Part shown: positions 21,222 to 22,930 of the stretch, one piece after another
How positions within the stretch are numbered: the stretch's first letter is position 1
How the letters are laid out: every line of letters starts with the position of its first letter
Virus record (IMG/VR): IMGVR_UViG_3300048904_000056
Span: 1-22,930 of that record
DNA: 22,930 nucleotides
Direction: 5' to 3' (one strand)
Origin: a virus
Translations under genes and position numbers: made by a program
The notes under the pieces: model-generated
What the model was told of the DNA's origin: nothing
What the model saw: only the letters and a program-made list of their open reading frames with translations
Database searches by the model: none

Positions 21222-21341
21222 TTGCTGCACCGTCTGGAACGAAGACGTAAGTTATGCGCGCGTCGAATGCTTATCCATTTTGCGGAATGGGAAGACCGGC
21301 AGTCGTTATTTAAACGTCATCACCAGCAAGGAAAAACCCTG

Positions 21342-21605
21342 ATGACCAACGAAGCAACAGAAACGGTGATGACACGCGATGAAGCTTTGAAGTTCATCCG
21401 TAAAACAAAGCAAACTATTTATTTGCGCGGGGCAAGCGATTTGCCAACGAAAGACGGTCGGGCATTTGTCGATATCACAGCATTTATTCCGGCATCAAGG
21501 AAAATTGCTGCAAAGTATGTTGTCGACTTACTTTGCGATAGTTTTGTCAATCGCGGCGCAAAGATCAGAGTGAAGATTTATCCGCACTCTGTATTCATCG
21601 GTTAA
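21342..21605 (+). CDS. Unknown 87-residue protein
   Basis: First gene of the right-hand plus-strand group. The start ATG 21342 has AAGGA nine bases upstream. Visible parts are an acidic N-terminus (TNEATETVMTRDEALKFIRKTK), a segment TIYLRGASDLPTKDGRAFVDITAFIPASRKIAAKYVVDLLC and a strand-rich end AKIRVKIYPHSVFIG. The layout beta-alpha-beta suggests a small compact fold, but no family is recognised. It is followed by three similar-sized genes and the terminator at 22707, so the group probably forms one transcript. Confidence 0.65.
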   Translation: MTNEATETVMTRDEALKFIRKTKQTIYLRGASDLPTKDGRAFVDITAFIPASRKIAAKYVVDLLCDSFVNRGAKIRVKIYPHSVFIG

Positions 21606-21623
21606 TCGAAAGGAACAACATCA

Positions 21624-22115
21624 ATGCCTAAATTCAACATCACCAACGTTCATGTCAACTATGGTTCAACACACAACATCGCCGTTGGTTGGGAGGAAGG
21701 CGGCGCACGTTATCACGTTTGGCTTGATCGTAATAACACCACTCTTTACAAAAACCCGACTTTACGCGCGGACGGCAAGCATAAACGTTCAGGTGATGAA
21801 GGATATTTTCCGACACGTCACCTGAATTCTAACAATACAATCAACAGTGCGATGATCAAGGAAGTGATGAACATCGTTGAAGAACGGAAATTGCTTGAAG
21901 TCGCAGAAGCCGAACATTTAGCGGCATTGGAAGCTGAAGAACATCGAATGAATGTTCGTATTGAAGGCCGCAAACGCACAAAACGTTTGTTGTTGGAAAT
22001 GCGAGACGCTGCGGAATGTTCGACAGGCTATGAACTGAATGTTCAACAGATCAATGATCTGTTGCAGTATGGTGGCTGTGAAGAACTGATCAACAACGAA
22101 TTTGTTGAAGTGTGA
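21624..22115 (+). CDS. Unknown 163-residue protein with acidic-basic helix
   Basis: Second gene of the group, with GAAAGGA as ribosome site. The N-terminal 60 residues are strand-rich (ITNVHVNYGSTHNIAVGW, RYHVWLDRNNTTLY). Residues 75-130 form a long charged helix (EEVMNIVEERKLLEVAEAE.. and RIEGRKRTKRLLLEMRD, read in outline). The end contains YELNVQQINDLLQYGGCEELI. The first part resembles small single-domain phage proteins of unknown role. No recognised family; a DNA- or protein-binding accessory is possible. Confidence 0.65.
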   Translation: MPKFNITNVHVNYGSTHNIAVGWEEGGARYHVWLDRNNTTLYKNPTLRADGKHKRSGDEGYFPTRHLNSNNTINSAMIKEVMNIVEERKLLEVAEAEHLAALEAEEHRMNVRIEGRKRTKRLLLEMRDAAECSTGYELNVQQINDLLQYGGCEELINNEFVEV

Positions 22116-22118
22116 TCC

Positions 22119-22328
22119 ATGGCAATCATCGAAACAACAAGGCTTCGTCATCGTCGCCAACGCAATTTCCGCACACGGGCGACGGTGGCGGATCGGCTTC
22201 AACGATCAATCGATGAAGCTTGCACCATTGCACGTCGGCATGTGAAAGAACGTGACACGACTGCATACGAAGCCGCGCAATGCTTCATAAGGGCATTGCG
22301 CGCTTTACAGAAGCCCGAAACCGACTAG
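22119..22328 (+). CDS. Unknown 69-residue basic protein
   Basis: Third gene of the group, three bases after the previous stop. It is strongly basic and helical: TTRLRHRRQRNFRTRATVADRLQRSIDEAC, then TIARRHVKERDTTAYEAAQCFIRALRALQ. The Arg-rich first 25 residues suggest nucleic acid contact, though this is only composition. The ribosome site is weak, so translation is probably coupled. No family is recognised. Confidence 0.6.
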   Translation: MAIIETTRLRHRRQRNFRTRATVADRLQRSIDEACTIARRHVKERDTTAYEAAQCFIRALRALQKPETD

Positions 22329-22369
22329 ACTAACCACCGGCCAATTCCGGCCAACAATGGGGAAAGAAA

Positions 22370-22681
22370 GTGCCTGATCCTGTTTATCGCGATGAAGTGT
22401 ATATGACGCCGCTTGAAGTCTTGGCGAGCGTTCGCTACGGCAATAAGCTGGCAAATGACATTGCCAAGAAACGTGCGAGCAACGGCTTTCGCTATGAGGC
22501 GACAATCCGACATGAACGTCACGTCAACGGTCGCGCCGCTGCAATCAATTTGTCAATGCGATTGCACCCGGAAAACATCAACCGCGCGGATCACAGCAAG
22601 CATGTTGATAAGCTTGCTGTGACAAAGCCGACTGTTACCCTGTATGCAGACGGCGACCAGCGTAAGCGGTTCGACCGCTGA
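22370..22681 (+). CDS. Unknown 103-residue protein, last gene before terminator
   Basis: The start is GTG at 22370, with GGGGAAAG six bases upstream; an ATG at 22403 is possible. Outline: PDPVYRDEVYMTPLEVLASVRYGNKLANDIAKKR (helical), RYEATIRHERHVNGRAAAINLSMRLHPENI (strand-rich), then a polar stretch with TVTLYADGDQRKRF. No family is recognised. The gene ends 25 bases before a strong terminator, which closes the plus-strand group. A 41-base gap before it contains a short direct repeat (GGCCAATTCC then GGCCAA). Confidence 0.65.
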   Translation: MPDPVYRDEVYMTPLEVLASVRYGNKLANDIAKKRASNGFRYEATIRHERHVNGRAAAINLSMRLHPENINRADHSKHVDKLAVTKPTVTLYADGDQRKRFDR

Positions 22682-22706
22682 TCATCACACCATCTATTGC
22701 AGCAGT

Positions 22707-22739
22707 AGCCCGGCGATCAAACGCCGGGCTTTTTCTTTT
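22707..22739 (+). terminator. Strong rho-independent terminator
   Basis: AGCCCGGCG (22707-22715), a 6-base loop, CGCCGGGCT (22722-22730), then TTTTCTTTT. It ends the plus-strand group 21342-22681. Confidence 0.95.
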
Positions 22740-22740
22740 G

Positions 22741-22930
22741 GCAGATCGGACGCGGTTGAAGCCCAAATCGATAATATTAAAACTTTTACTATGTATTAGC
22801 ATTATTTTCTTTTTCTGCGGAAAAGATTTACGTAAAACACTTAATGACTTGCTGATTGATATGTTTACATAAATATTTTCTGTAGCTAATTGGTTTTCGA
22901 ACAATCCAAAGTATTATTGTCCAACAACTA
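22741..22930. other. AT-rich non-coding end of the window
   Basis: No gene I can support lies here. By hand count 41 of the 160 bases from 22771 are G or C (about 26%), far below the genes to the left. The stretch holds poly-T/A runs and TTTACATAAATATTTT but no clear repeat array or promoter pair. It may be a regulatory or origin region, a module boundary, or the start of transferred DNA. Confidence 0.6.

Noticed and set aside
21103-21342. Plus-strand frame ending in a TGATG overlap with the gene at 21342
   Set aside because: The overlap is suggestive, but the only ATG starts lie inside the opposite gene 21006-21221 and no start codon except TTG occurs in the non-overlapping part; no ribosome site.
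22635-22904. Minus-strand 89-codon frame
   Set aside because: It runs through the strong terminator and across the composition break, and has no ribosome site or recognisable pattern.
1-22930. CRISPR array, tRNA, insertion sequence or attachment site
   Set aside because: I read both strands and saw no regular repeat-spacer array, no cloverleaf with tRNA end, no transposase pattern, and no long direct repeats.

Overview
This window is the morphogenesis part of a tailed double-stranded DNA phage (or prophage) with a long, flexible, siphovirus-type tail. No integrase, repressor, tRNA or clear host gene is visible, so I cannot tell virus from prophage. The distal-tail set (DUF2163 protein, DUF6950 cysteine-peptidase-like protein, then a large tail-tip protein) has the same order as gene-transfer-agent and phage tails of Alphaproteobacteria, which suggests an alphaproteobacterial host. 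The head belongs to the P22 coat class: P22-type coat, DUF6651-like scaffold, DUF4055-like portal, and no prohead protease.

Main layout. A late block on the minus strand reads from high to low coordinates: TerS-like (20344-21009), TerL (17958-19730), portal (16258-17961), 50-residue coiled-coil protein (16101-16253), scaffold (15203-16024), coat (13713-14939), membrane-anchored coiled-coil protein (13131-13610), unknown (12784-13119), head-tail adaptor (12216-12710), neck protein (11275-11640), MuF-like minor head protein (10250-11275), HK97-gp10-like protein (6279-6740), tail terminator (5854-6282), major tail protein with an Ig-like C-terminus (4997-5812), tail assembly chaperone with a -1 frameshift extension (4498-4917, extended to 4118), tape measure (1782-4106), distal tail proteins (1140-1781, 565-1143), DUF6950 protein (155-568) and the start of the tail-tip protein (1-151). 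Many minus genes overlap by 1 or 4 bases, so they are probably translationally coupled.

Four plus-strand groups interrupt this block: 6822-10253 (CobS-like AAA+ ATPase, unknown protein, papain-like protein, degenerate VWA/CobT-like protein, unknown protein), 11750-12148 (one gene with its own leader and terminator), 19782-20354 (three tiny genes between terS and terL) and 21342-22681 (four small genes ending at a strong terminator). They meet the late genes tail to tail with overlapping stop regions.

The points most worth a second look are: (1) signal-peptide-like N-terminal leaders shared by four virion proteins (coat, scaffold, portal, major tail protein), placed in front of where the family proteins normally begin; (2) paired small RNA hairpins with GGAU(G) in the loop in the 5' leaders of both scaffold and coat genes, resembling CsrA/RsmA binding sites; (3) a well-formed -1 frameshift signal, a run of seven U followed by a 16-bp hairpin; (4) the AAA+/papain-like/VWA group with a consensus sigma-70 promoter inside it; (5) a perfect DnaA box in the leader of the isolated gene at 11750. 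After the terminator at 22739 the sequence turns very AT-rich, which may mark the edge of the module.
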